The notes under the pieces: model-generated
Told to the model about the DNA's origin: nothing
What the model saw: only the letters and a program-made list of their open reading frames with translations
Database searches by the model: none
Translations under genes and position numbers: made by a program
Shown: piece by piece, positions 1 through 9,645 of the stretch
Numbering within the stretch: the stretch's first letter is position 1
Layout: each line of letters starts with the position of its first letter
NCBI RefSeq assembly: GCF_014637795.1
Contig: NZ_BMFD01000005.1
Span: forward strand, 1-64,000
Source: Belliella aquatica
GTDB taxonomy: Bacteria; Bacteroidota; Bacteroidia; Cytophagales; Cyclobacteriaceae
Direction: 5' to 3'
Length of the DNA: 64,000 nt

Positions 1-2
1 AA

Positions 3-38
3 AAAAACCTTATTGAAACTGATTTCAATAAGGTTTTT
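3..38. terminator. Bidirectional intrinsic terminator after pyk
   Basis: A perfect 16-bp stem (arms 3-18 and 23-38, loop CTGA) has an A-run on one side and a T-run on the other, so it can end transcription from both directions. It lies about 90 bp beyond the stop of the minus-strand pyruvate kinase gene. Confidence 0.8.
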
Positions 39-124
39 GTAAATAATTTTAAATCAATACGTTACAGGGTTTTTACCAACTATTTTTGACCATTAGATCT
101 TTTTATTTTTTAATCGAAAAAAAG

Positions 125-1555
125 TTATTCCACTATATGCACTTTAAGCATATTGGTTTTCCCTTTCTTTTTGAGTGGCATACTTGCCGTGTTTACGATG
201 ACATCACCAACAGTAACATGTCCATCTGCTTTTAGTTGACTTTCGATGTCCTTGAAAGTAGCATCTGTAGATACATTACTTTCGTAGTAATATGCTCTAA
301 CGCCCCATACCAAACTTAGCTGTGTAAGCAATGGCATATTTCGGGTGAAAACAAATATATTGGCTAGTGGCCTATGCGAAGCAATCCTAAATCCCGTAAA
401 TCCTGATGAAGTTATTCCAACTATCGCTTTAGCTCTGACATTCCTAGAGAGCCTAGAAGCCATTAAAATGAGGTTGTTTGACAGGAAAGTCTCGTCCTCT
501 TCGGGGATCTTATAAAGGTTGTGATAAACATCTGCATTCTGCTCAATATGAGAAATGATAGATGTCATTGCTTTTACGGCAAAAACAGGGAAGTTTCCAG
601 AGGCAGTTTCAGCTGAAAGCATGACTGCATCTGCTCCATCCAACACAGCTGTAGCCACATCATTGGTCTCCGCTCTTGTTGGTCTTGGATTGACGATCAT
701 ACTCTCTAGCATTTGAGTCGCTATGATCACAGGCTTACAAGCAAGTTTACACTTTTCTACCATCTTTTTCTGCCAAAGAGGAACCATTTGCATGGGAACT
801 TCTACTCCAAGATCTCCTCTAGCTACCATGATTGCATCGGTGGCGGCTATGATTTCGTCGATATTTTCTAAAGCTTCAGGCTTCTCGATTTTTGCTACAA
901 TTTTACAAACCTTTCCAGCCTTCTCGATTCTACGCCTCAAATCATAAATGTCTTCAGCATGTCTTACGAAAGATAAGGCTATCCAATCGACTTCATTTTC
1001 AAGTCCAAATTCTAGATCTTCAAGATCTTTTTCTGTGAGAGATGGAGCAGAAACCTTAGTGTTTGGAAGATTAATCCCTTTTCTAGATTTTAAGATTCCA
1101 CCGTGGATAACAGTACAATTGACATTTTTACCATCTGTGCTATTCACTACCAACTCTAAGTTACCATCGTCGATAAGTATTCTGTCGCCAGGAAGAACAT
1201 CATTAGGAAGGTTTTGGTATACTGTACTTACCAAAGAAGCTGTACCAATGACAGGGTCATTGGTAATAGTGATAGGATCACCAGGAATGATTTCGACACC
1301 ATTATCTTGGACTTCACCAACCCGAATTTTCGGTCCTTGAAGATCTTGAAGGATTCCAATAGATAATTGATTGTCTTTGTTGATTTTTCGGATCATGCTG
1401 ATGACCTTGGCATGTCCTTCATGATTTCCGTGAGAAAAATTCAATCGAAACACGTTTGCTCCCGCTTTGGAGAGATTAAGAAGTGTTTCTTCATTGTTAG
1501 AGGCTGGGCCTACTGTAGCCAAAATCTTTGTTTTATTAAAGATAGGTACACTCAT
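125..1555 (-). CDS. pyk: Pyruvate kinase
   Basis: Glycolytic enzyme converting phosphoenolpyruvate and ADP to pyruvate and ATP in the cytoplasm. The 476-residue protein has the family length. It begins with the typical strand KTKILATVGPAS, carries the active-site segment around VARGDLGVEVP and the substrate-loop motif ATQMLESMI followed by RPTRAE, and has a C-terminal regulatory domain. It starts 14 bp after the stop of the upstream IPExxxVDY gene, so the two are probably co-transcribed and end at the hairpin at 3-38. Identification is secure; the allosteric effector cannot be read from sequence. Confidence 0.97.
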   Translation of the reverse strand: MSVPIFNKTKILATVGPASNNEETLLNLSKAGANVFRLNFSHGNHEGHAKVISMIRKINKDNQLSIGILQDLQGPKIRVGEVQDNGVEIIPGDPITITNDPVIGTASLVSTVYQNLPNDVLPGDRILIDDGNLELVVNSTDGKNVNCTVIHGGILKSRKGINLPNTKVSAPSLTEKDLEDLEFGLENEVDWIALSFVRHAEDIYDLRRRIEKAGKVCKIVAKIEKPEALENIDEIIAATDAIMVARGDLGVEVPMQMVPLWQKKMVEKCKLACKPVIIATQMLESMIVNPRPTRAETNDVATAVLDGADAVMLSAETASGNFPVFAVKAMTSIISHIEQNADVYHNLYKIPEEDETFLSNNLILMASRLSRNVRAKAIVGITSSGFTGFRIASHRPLANIFVFTRNMPLLTQLSLVWGVRAYYYESNVSTDATFKDIESQLKADGHVTVGDVIVNTASMPLKKKGKTNMLKVHIVE

Positions 1556-1569
1556 GGGTAATTTTCGTT

Positions 1570-1998
1570 TTAATAGGTTAACAGGTTTTCTTTAGATTTT
1601 ATCTTATCTACATCTAATTTGACGACGTTTTGGATAAAATTACTTTTTGAAAGTTGCTCAATATAAGCATAAATATTCAAATCGAAGGTAAGATCCTGCA
1701 AGAGCAGGAAGTAATCCATGATTTTGAGTTCGGGGATTAAGTAGTGAACATTTCCACTATCATTTACAGATCTATTTTTTAGGAGTTGAATATATCCATG
1801 ATCTTTTTCAATAATAAATTGAGAAATTTTCAAAGCAGAATCATCGAGGAAATGAAGCTCAAAATCCTTGGTTTTGACAAGCCTAATATTCAGACAATTG
1901 TTGATCACCCAAGCCATTTTATAGTCTTTAATAGGTGCCACAAAGCCTAAAAGTTCGAATTCGTAAAGGTTATCAACTAGTAATTTTGATTTCTTCAT
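1570..1998 (-). CDS. IPExxxVDY family protein
   Basis: A 142-residue protein of unknown function belonging to the small Bacteroidota family named after an IPExxxVDY motif. Here the motif reads IPELKIMDY, with Met in place of Val, near residue 88. There is no signal peptide or membrane segment, so it is probably cytosolic. Family members typically sit, as here, between pyruvate kinase and the acpP-fabF-rnc cluster. It diverges from acpP across a 150-bp intergenic region. The family name is confident; no function is proposed. Confidence 0.8.
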   Translation of the reverse strand: MKKSKLLVDNLYEFELLGFVAPIKDYKMAWVINNCLNIRLVKTKDFELHFLDDSALKISQFIIEKDHGYIQLLKNRSVNDSGNVHYLIPELKIMDYFLLLQDLTFDLNIYAYIEQLSKSNFIQNVVKLDVDKIKSKENLLTY

Positions 1999-2087
1999 TC
2001 AGGAAGAATTTTGAAAGACAAAGTTAAAAATAATCCTTCAATCTCAAGGTCGAAACAGAATATCTTAAATTTAGTTGCCTGTTTTTT

Positions 2088-2118
2088 TTGGCAATAAGGT
2101 TTTAAATATATTTCTTTG
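2088..2118 (+). promoter_or_regulatory. Probable promoter of acpP-fabF-rnc
   Basis: A TTG at 2088-2090 is followed after 20 bp by TTTCTTTG at 2111-2118. This matches the Bacteroidota -33 (TTG) and -7 (TAnnTTTG) elements except for one base, and lies 30 bp before the acpP ATG. Assigned by pattern only. Confidence 0.45.
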
Positions 2119-2148
2119 CGGAGTGTTTTAATATAAACTAATCACAAA

Positions 2149-2385
2149 ATGTCTGAAATTGCACAAAAAGTAAAAGCCATTATCGTTGATAAGTTAGGCG
2201 TAGAAGAATCTGAAGTTACTCCTGAGGCTAGCTTCACAAATGATTTAGGTGCTGACTCTCTTGATACAGTAGAGCTCATCATGGAATTCGAAAAAGAATT
2301 CAACATTTCTATTCCAGATGACCAAGCCGAACAAATCGGTACAGTAGGTCAAGCAGTAAGCTACCTGGAAGCAAACGTAAAATAA
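2149..2385 (+). CDS. acpP: Acyl carrier protein
   Basis: A 78-residue acidic protein that carries growing acyl chains on a 4'-phosphopantetheine arm during type II fatty acid synthesis. The attachment serine is Ser37 in [17 protein letters not shown], the invariant ACP signature. Length and charge are typical. It is followed 22 bp later by fabF, the usual arrangement, and both are probably transcribed with rnc from the promoter-like sequence at 2088-2118. Confidence 0.98.
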   Translation: MSEIAQKVKAIIVDKLGVEESEVTPEASFTNDLGADSLDTVELIMEFEKEFNISIPDDQAEQIGTVGQAVSYLEANVK

Positions 2386-2407
2386 GATAATCACTTAAAA
2401 TTCATTT

Positions 2408-3661
2408 ATGAATTTAAGAAGAGTTGTAGTAACAGGTATAGGTGCCCTTACACCAATAGGTAAGACTGTCCCCGAGTTTTGGGACAATCTAGTTAATGGT
2501 GTGAGCGGTGCTGGACCTATTACTAGATTCGATGCCTCGCTTTTCAAAACTCAATTTGCGTGTGAAATAAAAGATTTCAACGTAGAAGATTATTTGGACC
2601 GCAAGGAAGCTCGAAAAATGGACCCTTTCACGCAGTATGCTATGATTGCGGTAGACGAGGCCATGAAGGATTCAGGATTAAATCTTGAAACAATCAATTT
2701 ACACAGAGCAGGTGTAATATGGGGTTCAGGTATTGGTGGGCTTAAAACCTTCCAAGATGAAGTTGTCGATTTCGCCAATGGTGACGGAACGCCAAGATTC
2801 AATCCTTTCTTCATCCCAAAGATGATTGCTGATATTAGTGCAGGATTTCTTTCCATAAAGTATGGATTTAAAGGCCCTAACTTTGTAACAGTATCAGCTT
2901 GCGCTTCAGGAACAAACGCTTTAATTGATTCATTTAATTACATCAGACTTGGTAAAGCGGATATTTTTATATCCGGTGGCTCCGAAGCTGCGGTAACAGA
3001 AGCTGGAATCGGTGGTTTTAATGCCATGAAAGCGCTGTCTCAAAGAAATGATGATCCACAATCAGCTTCAAGACCTTTCGACAAAGACAGAGATGGGTTT
3101 GTTTTAGGCGAAGGAGCAGGTGCAATTATTCTTGAAGAATATGAGCATGCTAAGGCACGTGGTGCAAAAATTTATGCTGAGTTAGTAGGTGGCGGAATGA
3201 CTGCAGACGCTTATCACATCACAGCTCCACATCCTGACGGAGAAGGTGCTGCCAACGTGATGAAGTTTGCTTTGGAAGATGCTGACCTAAGCCCAGAAAG
3301 TATTGACTATGTCAATGTACATGGTACTTCTACCCCTCTTGGGGATGTGAGTGAAGTGAAAGCGATCCAAAAAGTATTTGGTGAGCACGCTTACAAACTA
3401 AATATAAGTAGTACTAAATCTATGACAGGTCATCTTTTGGGAGCGGCGGGAGCTATCGAAGCGATTGCCTCCATCCTTTCTGTCAAAAACAATATTGTCC
3501 CTCCTACTATCAACCATTTTACGGATGATGAAAACTTGGATAGCAAATTGAATTTGACTTTCAACAAGGCTCAAAAAAGAGAAGTTAGAGCTGCTTTAAG
3601 TAATACTTTTGGATTTGGTGGACATAACTGTTCTATCATTTTCAAGAAAATCGAGGAGTAA
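2408..3661 (+). CDS. fabF: Beta-ketoacyl-ACP synthase II
   Basis: Condensing enzyme that elongates acyl-ACP with malonyl-ACP. The 417 residues match FabF length. The catalytic triad is visible: Cys165 in VSACASGTNA, His305 in NVHGTSTPLGD and His342 in KSMTGHLLGAAGA. The glycine-rich C-terminal motif NTFGFGGHN is present. It sits directly after acpP, and its last codons contain the likely ribosome-binding sequence of rnc, whose start lies one base after the fabF stop. Secure identification. Confidence 0.97.
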   Translation: MNLRRVVVTGIGALTPIGKTVPEFWDNLVNGVSGAGPITRFDASLFKTQFACEIKDFNVEDYLDRKEARKMDPFTQYAMIAVDEAMKDSGLNLETINLHRAGVIWGSGIGGLKTFQDEVVDFANGDGTPRFNPFFIPKMIADISAGFLSIKYGFKGPNFVTVSACASGTNALIDSFNYIRLGKADIFISGGSEAAVTEAGIGGFNAMKALSQRNDDPQSASRPFDKDRDGFVLGEGAGAIILEEYEHAKARGAKIYAELVGGGMTADAYHITAPHPDGEGAANVMKFALEDADLSPESIDYVNVHGTSTPLGDVSEVKAIQKVFGEHAYKLNISSTKSMTGHLLGAAGAIEAIASILSVKNNIVPPTINHFTDDENLDSKLNLTFNKAQKREVRAALSNTFGFGGHNCSIIFKKIEE

Positions 3662-3662
3662 A

Positions 3663-4403
3663 TTGAGACTATCACGTTTACTCAGATTCCAAGCACTTCT
3701 TTATAATAAAAATGAAAAAAGGCTTGCTGCCGCCATTAAACATATGGTCGGTAGCAAGCCTTTTAACTTATCCCTATACAAGCTCGCGATCAAGCACGCG
3801 TCTGTTGCAGAAGAATCAATCAACGGATTGAAAATCTCTAATGAACGCTTGGAATTCCTAGGTGATGCTGTGTTGGGAACGATAGTCGCTGAGTTTTTAT
3901 TTATTAAATTCCCCTATCGCGATGAAGGATTTCTTACTGAAACCCGTTCTCGAATCGTAAATAGGGAAGCATTGAATCAGATTGCCATGAAAATTGGACT
4001 TAGTAAACTGATCAATGATGAGATGCCTGGTAGAAATGTAAGTTCCCACAAATCAATTTACGGAGATACTTTAGAAGCTTTGGTTGGAGCAATTTATTTG
4101 GATAGAGGATATGCTTTTACCAAGACATTTATTCTAAAAAGAATCATTATCCACTTTGACGTAGATGATATCATCAATACTACTACGAATTTCAAAAGTA
4201 AATTAATCGAGTGGTCACAAAAAGAAGCAAAAGAGATTGATTTTAATTTAGTCTCTGTTTCAGGTAATCAAAGGTTCAAGGAGTTTTTGGTAGAAATCAA
4301 ACTACAAGGTCAAATAGTCGCTGAAGGCAAAGGTGCTACAAAGAAAAAAGCTGAACAAGAAGCGTCCAAAAATGCCTGTGAAAAACTAAATATCCCTATT
4401 TAG
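3663..4403 (+). CDS. rnc: Ribonuclease III
   Basis: Double-strand-specific endoribonuclease for rRNA precursor and mRNA processing. From the chosen start the protein has 246 residues. The signature NERLEFLGD is at 60-68 and the second catalytic cluster DTLEALVGAIYLD follows near residue 120. A C-terminal dsRNA-binding domain ends with the KKKAEQEAS helix. I chose the TTG at 3663, with GAGGAG just upstream inside the fabF end, because this gives family length; the frame stays open back to a TTG at 3609 inside fabF. TTG initiation is inferred. Confidence 0.93.
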   Translation: MRLSRLLRFQALLYNKNEKRLAAAIKHMVGSKPFNLSLYKLAIKHASVAEESINGLKISNERLEFLGDAVLGTIVAEFLFIKFPYRDEGFLTETRSRIVNREALNQIAMKIGLSKLINDEMPGRNVSSHKSIYGDTLEALVGAIYLDRGYAFTKTFILKRIIIHFDVDDIINTTTNFKSKLIEWSQKEAKEIDFNLVSVSGNQRFKEFLVEIKLQGQIVAEGKGATKKKAEQEASKNACEKLNIPI

Positions 4404-4448
4404 AACACTATCTTTGAATTTGATGTTTTTAAGATTCAAGTTTACCCT

Positions 4449-6296
4449 ATGTCAAGTTTAAAAATTGCCTGTGCTACTGTCAACCAAACACCTTTGGATT
4501 GGACGGGAAACCTTAAGAATATCACCAATGCAATTGAGGAGGCTCAAAATTCTCAAGTTGATTTGCTTTGTTTTCCAGAATTAACCATCACCGGTTATGG
4601 AAGTGAAGATTTATATTTGAGTTATTGGTATCCGCAAAAAGCCCTCAAAAAATTAGAAAAATTAATTCCTTTTTGTAAGGAAATAACTGTTGCTGTTGGT
4701 CTTCCTGTAAGGGTTCAAGAAAAGGTTTACAATTGCATGGCCATCATCGAAAATGCTGAATTGAAAGCATTTGCTGCAAAGCAATTTATGGCAATCGATG
4801 GTGTTCATTATGAATTCAGGTGGTTTACACCATGGAATGCCCACGAAGTAATCGATTTTGACTTCTTTGGACAGCCAATTCCACTTGGTGACATCGTTTT
4901 CTCCAAAAATGAAGTAAGCTATGGATTCGAAATCTGCGAAGACGCTTGGCGTGGTGAGGTCAGGCCAGGTTACCGATTGAAAGAAAAAAATATTGACGTG
5001 ATTTTCAACCCTAGTGCAAGTCATTTTGCTATGGGCAAAAGCATCCAAAGAGAAGATTTGGTCAAAAACTCTTCTACCCTACTCAATGCCACTTACTTTT
5101 ATATTAATTTACTTGGTAATGAAACTGGAAAAATGATTTTTGATGGGGAAATCCTCGTTGCGAAAAATGGAGAGCTTCTTTCAAAAAATGAGATCCTATC
5201 TTTTGCTGATTATCAAATTCAGATTTTTGATTATGATAAAAACAAAGAAAATTATCCTCTTGTAGACAGTCAGCATTTCAAAAACGAAGAGTTTGTCAAA
5301 GCTGCTTCTTTGGGATTATTTGACTACATGCGGAAAAGTAAAAGCCGGGGCTTTGTCCTTTCTTTGAGTGGTGGTGCTGATTCTTCCTCTATAGCTATCC
5401 TTGTCGCAGAAATGGTTAGAAGAGGCGTAAAAGAACTGGGGATTGCACCATTTTTAAAGAAATTAGGTCTTGTTTACATTCCAAAAACAGCTCATCCTGA
5501 AAAAGAAATAATTCAAGAAATTTTCACCACAGCTTATCAGGCTTCTGATAATTCATCATACGCTACTTTTCAAAGTGCCAAATCACTCGCTGAAAGTATT
5601 GGCGCCAAGTTTTACAATTGGGAGATTTCGGACGAAGTAAAATCATATACAGAGAAAATTGAAAAAGCCCTAGGAAGAAAGCTTACCTGGGAAAAAGATG
5701 ATCTTGCTTTACAAAATATTCAAGCTAGGTCACGATCTCCTATCATTTGGATGCTGGCCAACATCGAAAATGCTTTGCTCCTGACTACTTCGAACAGAAG
5801 TGAAGGAGACGTGGGTTACACAACAATGGATGGAGACACAAGTGGGAGTATTTCGCCCATCGCATCTGTAGACAAATATTTCCTGTTACAATGGCTGAAA
5901 TGGGCAGAAGTAGAATTAGGCTACGCTGGATTGAAAAGTGTAAATGCACTTCAACCAACAGCCGAGTTGAGGCCCAATGAAAATCACCAAACTGATGAGC
6001 AGGATTTGATGCCTTATTCAGTGATTGTTGAAATAGAGAGGCTCGCTATTCGTGATAGAAGATCTCCTTTAGACATTTTCTATATTCTAAATGAAGAATT
6101 ACCTATCGATAAAGAAACGTTAAAAGGATACATCAAAAAATTCTTCAAGCTATGGTCCAGAAATCAGTGGAAAAGAGAGCGTCTTGCTCCAGCTTTTCAC
6201 CTTGATGAATTTAGTGTTGATCCAAAATCTTGGTGCAGGTTTCCTATCTTATCAGGAGGCTTTGAGGAAGAATTAAAAGCATTAGACGAAGAATAA
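4449..6296 (+). CDS. nadE: Glutamine-dependent NAD(+) synthetase
   Basis: Last step of NAD biosynthesis: ATP-dependent amidation of nicotinic acid adenine dinucleotide, with ammonia from glutamine. The 615 residues comprise an N-terminal nitrilase-type glutaminase (Glu44 in CFPELTITGYG, Lys111, catalytic Cys163 in FEICEDAWRG) and a C-terminal synthetase with the PP-loop SGGADSS at 307-313. The large two-domain form implies direct use of glutamine. It stands alone after rnc; the following 260 bp before lgt contain no gene I can support. Confidence 0.95.
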   Translation: MSSLKIACATVNQTPLDWTGNLKNITNAIEEAQNSQVDLLCFPELTITGYGSEDLYLSYWYPQKALKKLEKLIPFCKEITVAVGLPVRVQEKVYNCMAIIENAELKAFAAKQFMAIDGVHYEFRWFTPWNAHEVIDFDFFGQPIPLGDIVFSKNEVSYGFEICEDAWRGEVRPGYRLKEKNIDVIFNPSASHFAMGKSIQREDLVKNSSTLLNATYFYINLLGNETGKMIFDGEILVAKNGELLSKNEILSFADYQIQIFDYDKNKENYPLVDSQHFKNEEFVKAASLGLFDYMRKSKSRGFVLSLSGGADSSSIAILVAEMVRRGVKELGIAPFLKKLGLVYIPKTAHPEKEIIQEIFTTAYQASDNSSYATFQSAKSLAESIGAKFYNWEISDEVKSYTEKIEKALGRKLTWEKDDLALQNIQARSRSPIIWMLANIENALLLTTSNRSEGDVGYTTMDGDTSGSISPIASVDKYFLLQWLKWAEVELGYAGLKSVNALQPTAELRPNENHQTDEQDLMPYSVIVEIERLAIRDRRSPLDIFYILNEELPIDKETLKGYIKKFFKLWSRNQWKRERLAPAFHLDEFSVDPKSWCRFPILSGGFEEELKALDEE

Positions 6297-6556
6297 TTTA
6301 TTGATGATGATTTGCGTCTCATGCAACATTTAGATATTTCATTCGATTGATGCAAAAGGTCGCTAAGAGTCAACGACCAATTCGAAATCTATAGCAGCTT
6401 AAAACAAAGTGGATAAGATATCTTAAACAGCTTTTGGTAAGAAAGCAAATATCAGCAAAACGAAACCATCAAATCCGATGATCAATTGAAATTATTACAA
6501 TTTTTGTAAAGAGTTTTGATGATTATCGACATATTTGAATTAGCAAAAACACAAAG

Positions 6557-7660
6557 ATGATAGAAGGTATATTAAGTTATGTAGTGTGGAGTCCTGATCC
6601 AGCTGTTTTTTCAGGATTTGAAAGATTGAGATGGTATAGTTTATTCTTTGCCCTGGGCTTTATTATTTCTCAACAAATCATGGTTTACATCTTCAAGAAA
6701 GAAGGGCAGAATGAAGAGTTGGTAGATAAATTGACTATTTATATGGTCTTGGCAACCATCATTGGAGCAAGACTTGGTCATGTCCTTTTTTACGAGCCAG
6801 AAAAATACCTAAGCAATCCGATTGACATCCTGAAAGTTTGGGAAGGTGGTCTTGCCAGTCATGGTGCCGCAATTGCTATTTTAATTGCTTTGTATATGTA
6901 TTCCAAAAAAACTCCAGGACAATCTTATCTCTGGGTGGTCGATAGAATTGTGATCGTCGTGGCAATGACCGCAGTTTTGATACGATTCGGGAACTTGATG
7001 AATTCTGAAATTGGTGGTAAAGAAACAGGTACTGACAGTGGATTTGTTTTTGCAAGAGATACTGAAGAAGCCTTGGAGACTTTAAGGATACCAATCATTG
7101 AAATTAATGCTTACAAGCCTGCTGAAAGATCCAGTGATCTCATTGGAAATGGAATCGTACCTGTAAACTTTGATATTAAGATTGAAAAGGGAGGTTTTGA
7201 TATTGAAGATCTGAAAAAAGTAATAGAAACGGATGTAAAGTATGTTTTTACGAACTTCAGAAGTTCTCAAAAATACTTAGCAGAAGATCCAAATACTGAT
7301 TTAACATATCAATTATTAGACAAAGGAGATCATTATTTAGCTGTTGTTCAGACTTTTGGAAAAACTCGCCATCCAACTCAAATTTATGAGGCTTTATCTT
7401 ATCTTGTGATTTTCATTGTATTGTTATTGCTGTGGGGCAAATACAAATCGAGACTTCCTGATGGGCTTTTCTTGGGGCTGTTTTTAATTTCAGTTTTTGG
7501 AATGCGCTTCGTTTGGGAATATTTTAAAGAGAATCAAGTAGATTTTGAAGACAATCTCACCCTCAATATGGGTCAAACTCTTAGCATTCCATTGGTTATA
7601 GCCGGAATCATCTTGATCTTTTTAGCAGCCAAGAAAGGGTTGAAACCAATTAAAGATTAA
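6557..7660 (+). CDS. lgt: Prolipoprotein diacylglyceryl transferase
   Basis: Inner-membrane enzyme that transfers diacylglycerol from phosphatidylglycerol to the lipobox cysteine of prolipoproteins. The signature region RFGNLMNSEIGG is followed, after an insertion, by the motif HPTQIYEAL. Several hydrophobic segments span the length. At 367 residues it is about 75-100 longer than the E. coli enzyme because of a hydrophilic insertion between those motifs (roughly residues 150-270), as in other Bacteroidota Lgt proteins. It is convergent with yidD, whose stop lies 1 bp away. Confidence 0.93.
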   Translation: MIEGILSYVVWSPDPAVFSGFERLRWYSLFFALGFIISQQIMVYIFKKEGQNEELVDKLTIYMVLATIIGARLGHVLFYEPEKYLSNPIDILKVWEGGLASHGAAIAILIALYMYSKKTPGQSYLWVVDRIVIVVAMTAVLIRFGNLMNSEIGGKETGTDSGFVFARDTEEALETLRIPIIEINAYKPAERSSDLIGNGIVPVNFDIKIEKGGFDIEDLKKVIETDVKYVFTNFRSSQKYLAEDPNTDLTYQLLDKGDHYLAVVQTFGKTRHPTQIYEALSYLVIFIVLLLLWGKYKSRLPDGLFLGLFLISVFGMRFVWEYFKENQVDFEDNLTLNMGQTLSIPLVIAGIILIFLAAKKGLKPIKD

Positions 7661-7661
7661 T

Positions 7662-7904
7662 TTATGGAACTGGGTCATGTCCATGACCTCCCCAAGGGTG
7701 GCAGCTTGCAATTCGCTTGATGCCGAGCCAGCCACCCTTGAAAACCCCATGTTTGAGTATCGCTTCTTTCATGTAAGAACTACAAGTAGGTGTGTATCTG
7801 CATGCCGCTGGAAAAAGTGGCGAAATCAAATATTGATAAATCAATACAGGGAAGATGGCTATTTTTCTAATGAGTGTTTTCAATGGCGTGGTACCTATTT
7901 CCAA
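7662..7904 (-). CDS. yidD: Membrane protein insertion efficiency factor YidD
   Basis: A short (80-residue) protein assisting YidC-dependent membrane protein insertion. It shows the family hallmarks: an amphipathic N-terminal helix, the cysteine motif [11 protein letters not shown] and the C-terminal [17 protein letters not shown]. It is not beside rpmH/rnpA/yidC here but convergent with lgt, a common scattered position in Bacteroidota. Identification rests on the motif and length. Confidence 0.92.
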   Translation of the reverse strand: MEIGTTPLKTLIRKIAIFPVLIYQYLISPLFPAACRYTPTCSSYMKEAILKHGVFKGGWLGIKRIASCHPWGGHGHDPVP

Positions 7905-8046
7905 ATTTAATAATCAACATAATAAAGCCTCCAAATGATTCAATTTTTGGGATAGCTAATTTTTATTCTTTAAATATTGGAATAAGAAACGATTTTATCC
8001 ATTTGATAACTTATATTTCTGAATTAAAAATAAAGCCAACCGTAAA

Positions 8047-9504
8047 TTGAAAAAGCAATTCCTTATCTTCTTTAGCTCGCTATTTTTAGGAATAGGATTG
8101 ATCTCAAATAGTTCTGCTTTAGCACAAGATGTTGATTCTTTGTTTTTTGAAGAGTTAAATTTAGATATCCCAGATAAGGTAACAATCAACAATATTTTTA
8201 TCATTGGAAATCAAAAGACAAGAAAAAACATCATTCTTAGAGAGTTAAATTTTAGTGCTGGAATCACTTACGATTGGGAAGAATTAGTCTCCATACTTGC
8301 TGCTGATCAGAAAAAAATCTTTAATCTTCAACTTTTTAATTCAGTTGAACTTACACCTTTGATTACAGGTGAAGAACAGATAGAAATATTGATCACGGTA
8401 GATGAGAGAAGATATTTTATTCCTTCAATTATTTTTGAATTGGCTGATAGAAATTTTTCAGAATGGTGGACCAACCAGAATAGAAGTCTTAAAAGAGTAA
8501 ATTATGGAGCGCGCTTCTACCATAACAATGTGGGTGGTAGAAATGAAAAAATGCGCTTGAGTGCACAGTTTGGTTTTACACAAGCTTTCGATTTGCGATA
8601 CAGCTTTCCGTACATTGATAGAAATCAAAAACACGGATTAACAACTCAAATCTCTTATCTCACAAATAAGACTATTTCGGTACGTTCAGCGGAAAACAAG
8701 CAAGTTTTCTATACCAATGAGAACGAAGATGTTTTAAGAAGACTTTTTTCTTTTTTCGGCAGATACAGCTATCGCGGAAGTTTCTATAATTTTCATTTTG
8801 TTACATTAGGTTATAACAATATTCAAATTAATGAGGATGTACTTACCCAAAACGAAAACTATTTTCTCCATAACGATACCAATTTGCGATACTTCTTAGC
8901 TAGCTATAACTTTCGGCATGATAGAAGAAACTATAACTCTTATCCTACCAATGGTGCATTATTGGATCTAGGAATCACAAAGTTTGGTTTGTTTGGTTCA
9001 GATGATTTTAAAGATTGGGAATTTACTGGAATTGCAAATAGATACTTTCCTATTAACAGTAAAATCCATGCGGCAAGTGGCTTATATGCTACCGCCTTTG
9101 TTGGAAGAAGACAACCGTTTACATCAGTTAGGGGAGTTGGATATAATCCTAATTTTATCAGAGGGTACGAATTGAATGTCATTGAAGGGCAACAATCGAT
9201 AGTCCATAAAAATAGCTTGAGGTATAATCTATTAGACTTAGAATATGATATTTCAAGAATTTCACCCATTAGTGGATTTTCAAATTTCCCAGTCAAATTA
9301 TATTTCAGTGCCAACTTTGATCATGGCTTTGTCAACGATAGAAATAATATCCCGGAAAATCTTCGTCTAACCAATAAATATCTATTTGGTTATGGTCCTG
9401 GTTTAGATCTAGTTATTTTTTATGATTTGGTTTTTAGATTTGAATATTCTAGAAACAATCAAAATGAAGGCAATTTCTTTATCAATTTTAAGGCTCCATT
9501 TTAA
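8047..9504 (+). CDS. BamA/TamA-like outer membrane protein with one POTRA-like domain
   Basis: A 485-residue outer-membrane protein. Residues 1-26 form a signal peptide ending near ALAQD. One POTRA-like module follows (about 43-122, VTINNIFIIGNQKTRKNIIL onward) and the rest is a predicted beta-barrel with alternating aromatic strands (YSFPYIDR, FRFEYSRN, terminal INFKAPF). It is much shorter than BamA and lacks several POTRAs, so it is a BamA-superfamily barrel rather than the core assembly factor. Translation probably starts at the TTG at 8047, since the signal peptide begins there and no ATG precedes it. The substrate is unknown. Confidence 0.8.
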   Translation: MKKQFLIFFSSLFLGIGLISNSSALAQDVDSLFFEELNLDIPDKVTINNIFIIGNQKTRKNIILRELNFSAGITYDWEELVSILAADQKKIFNLQLFNSVELTPLITGEEQIEILITVDERRYFIPSIIFELADRNFSEWWTNQNRSLKRVNYGARFYHNNVGGRNEKMRLSAQFGFTQAFDLRYSFPYIDRNQKHGLTTQISYLTNKTISVRSAENKQVFYTNENEDVLRRLFSFFGRYSYRGSFYNFHFVTLGYNNIQINEDVLTQNENYFLHNDTNLRYFLASYNFRHDRRNYNSYPTNGALLDLGITKFGLFGSDDFKDWEFTGIANRYFPINSKIHAASGLYATAFVGRRQPFTSVRGVGYNPNFIRGYELNVIEGQQSIVHKNSLRYNLLDLEYDISRISPISGFSNFPVKLYFSANFDHGFVNDRNNIPENLRLTNKYLFGYGPGLDLVIFYDLVFRFEYSRNNQNEGNFFINFKAPF

Positions 9505-9645
9505 TCCCCGCTTAACTAAACTCCTCCTTTCTCAGTAGCGCTGAATAAGGCTAATGATTTAAACGTTTAAGTTTGGTTTCTAGCTTTACTTTTTTGTAGG
9601 AAAAATTTAACTTAAAGTTTGTTTTTCCATTTTATCTTTTTTCAA

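Noticed and set aside
948-1340. A 130-aa plus-strand frame opposite pyk
   Set aside because: Antisense shadow of a conserved enzyme; no recognisable domain.
3609-3662. Extended start of rnc inside fabF
   Set aside because: The extra 18 residues have no family counterpart, while TTG 3663 gives normal length.
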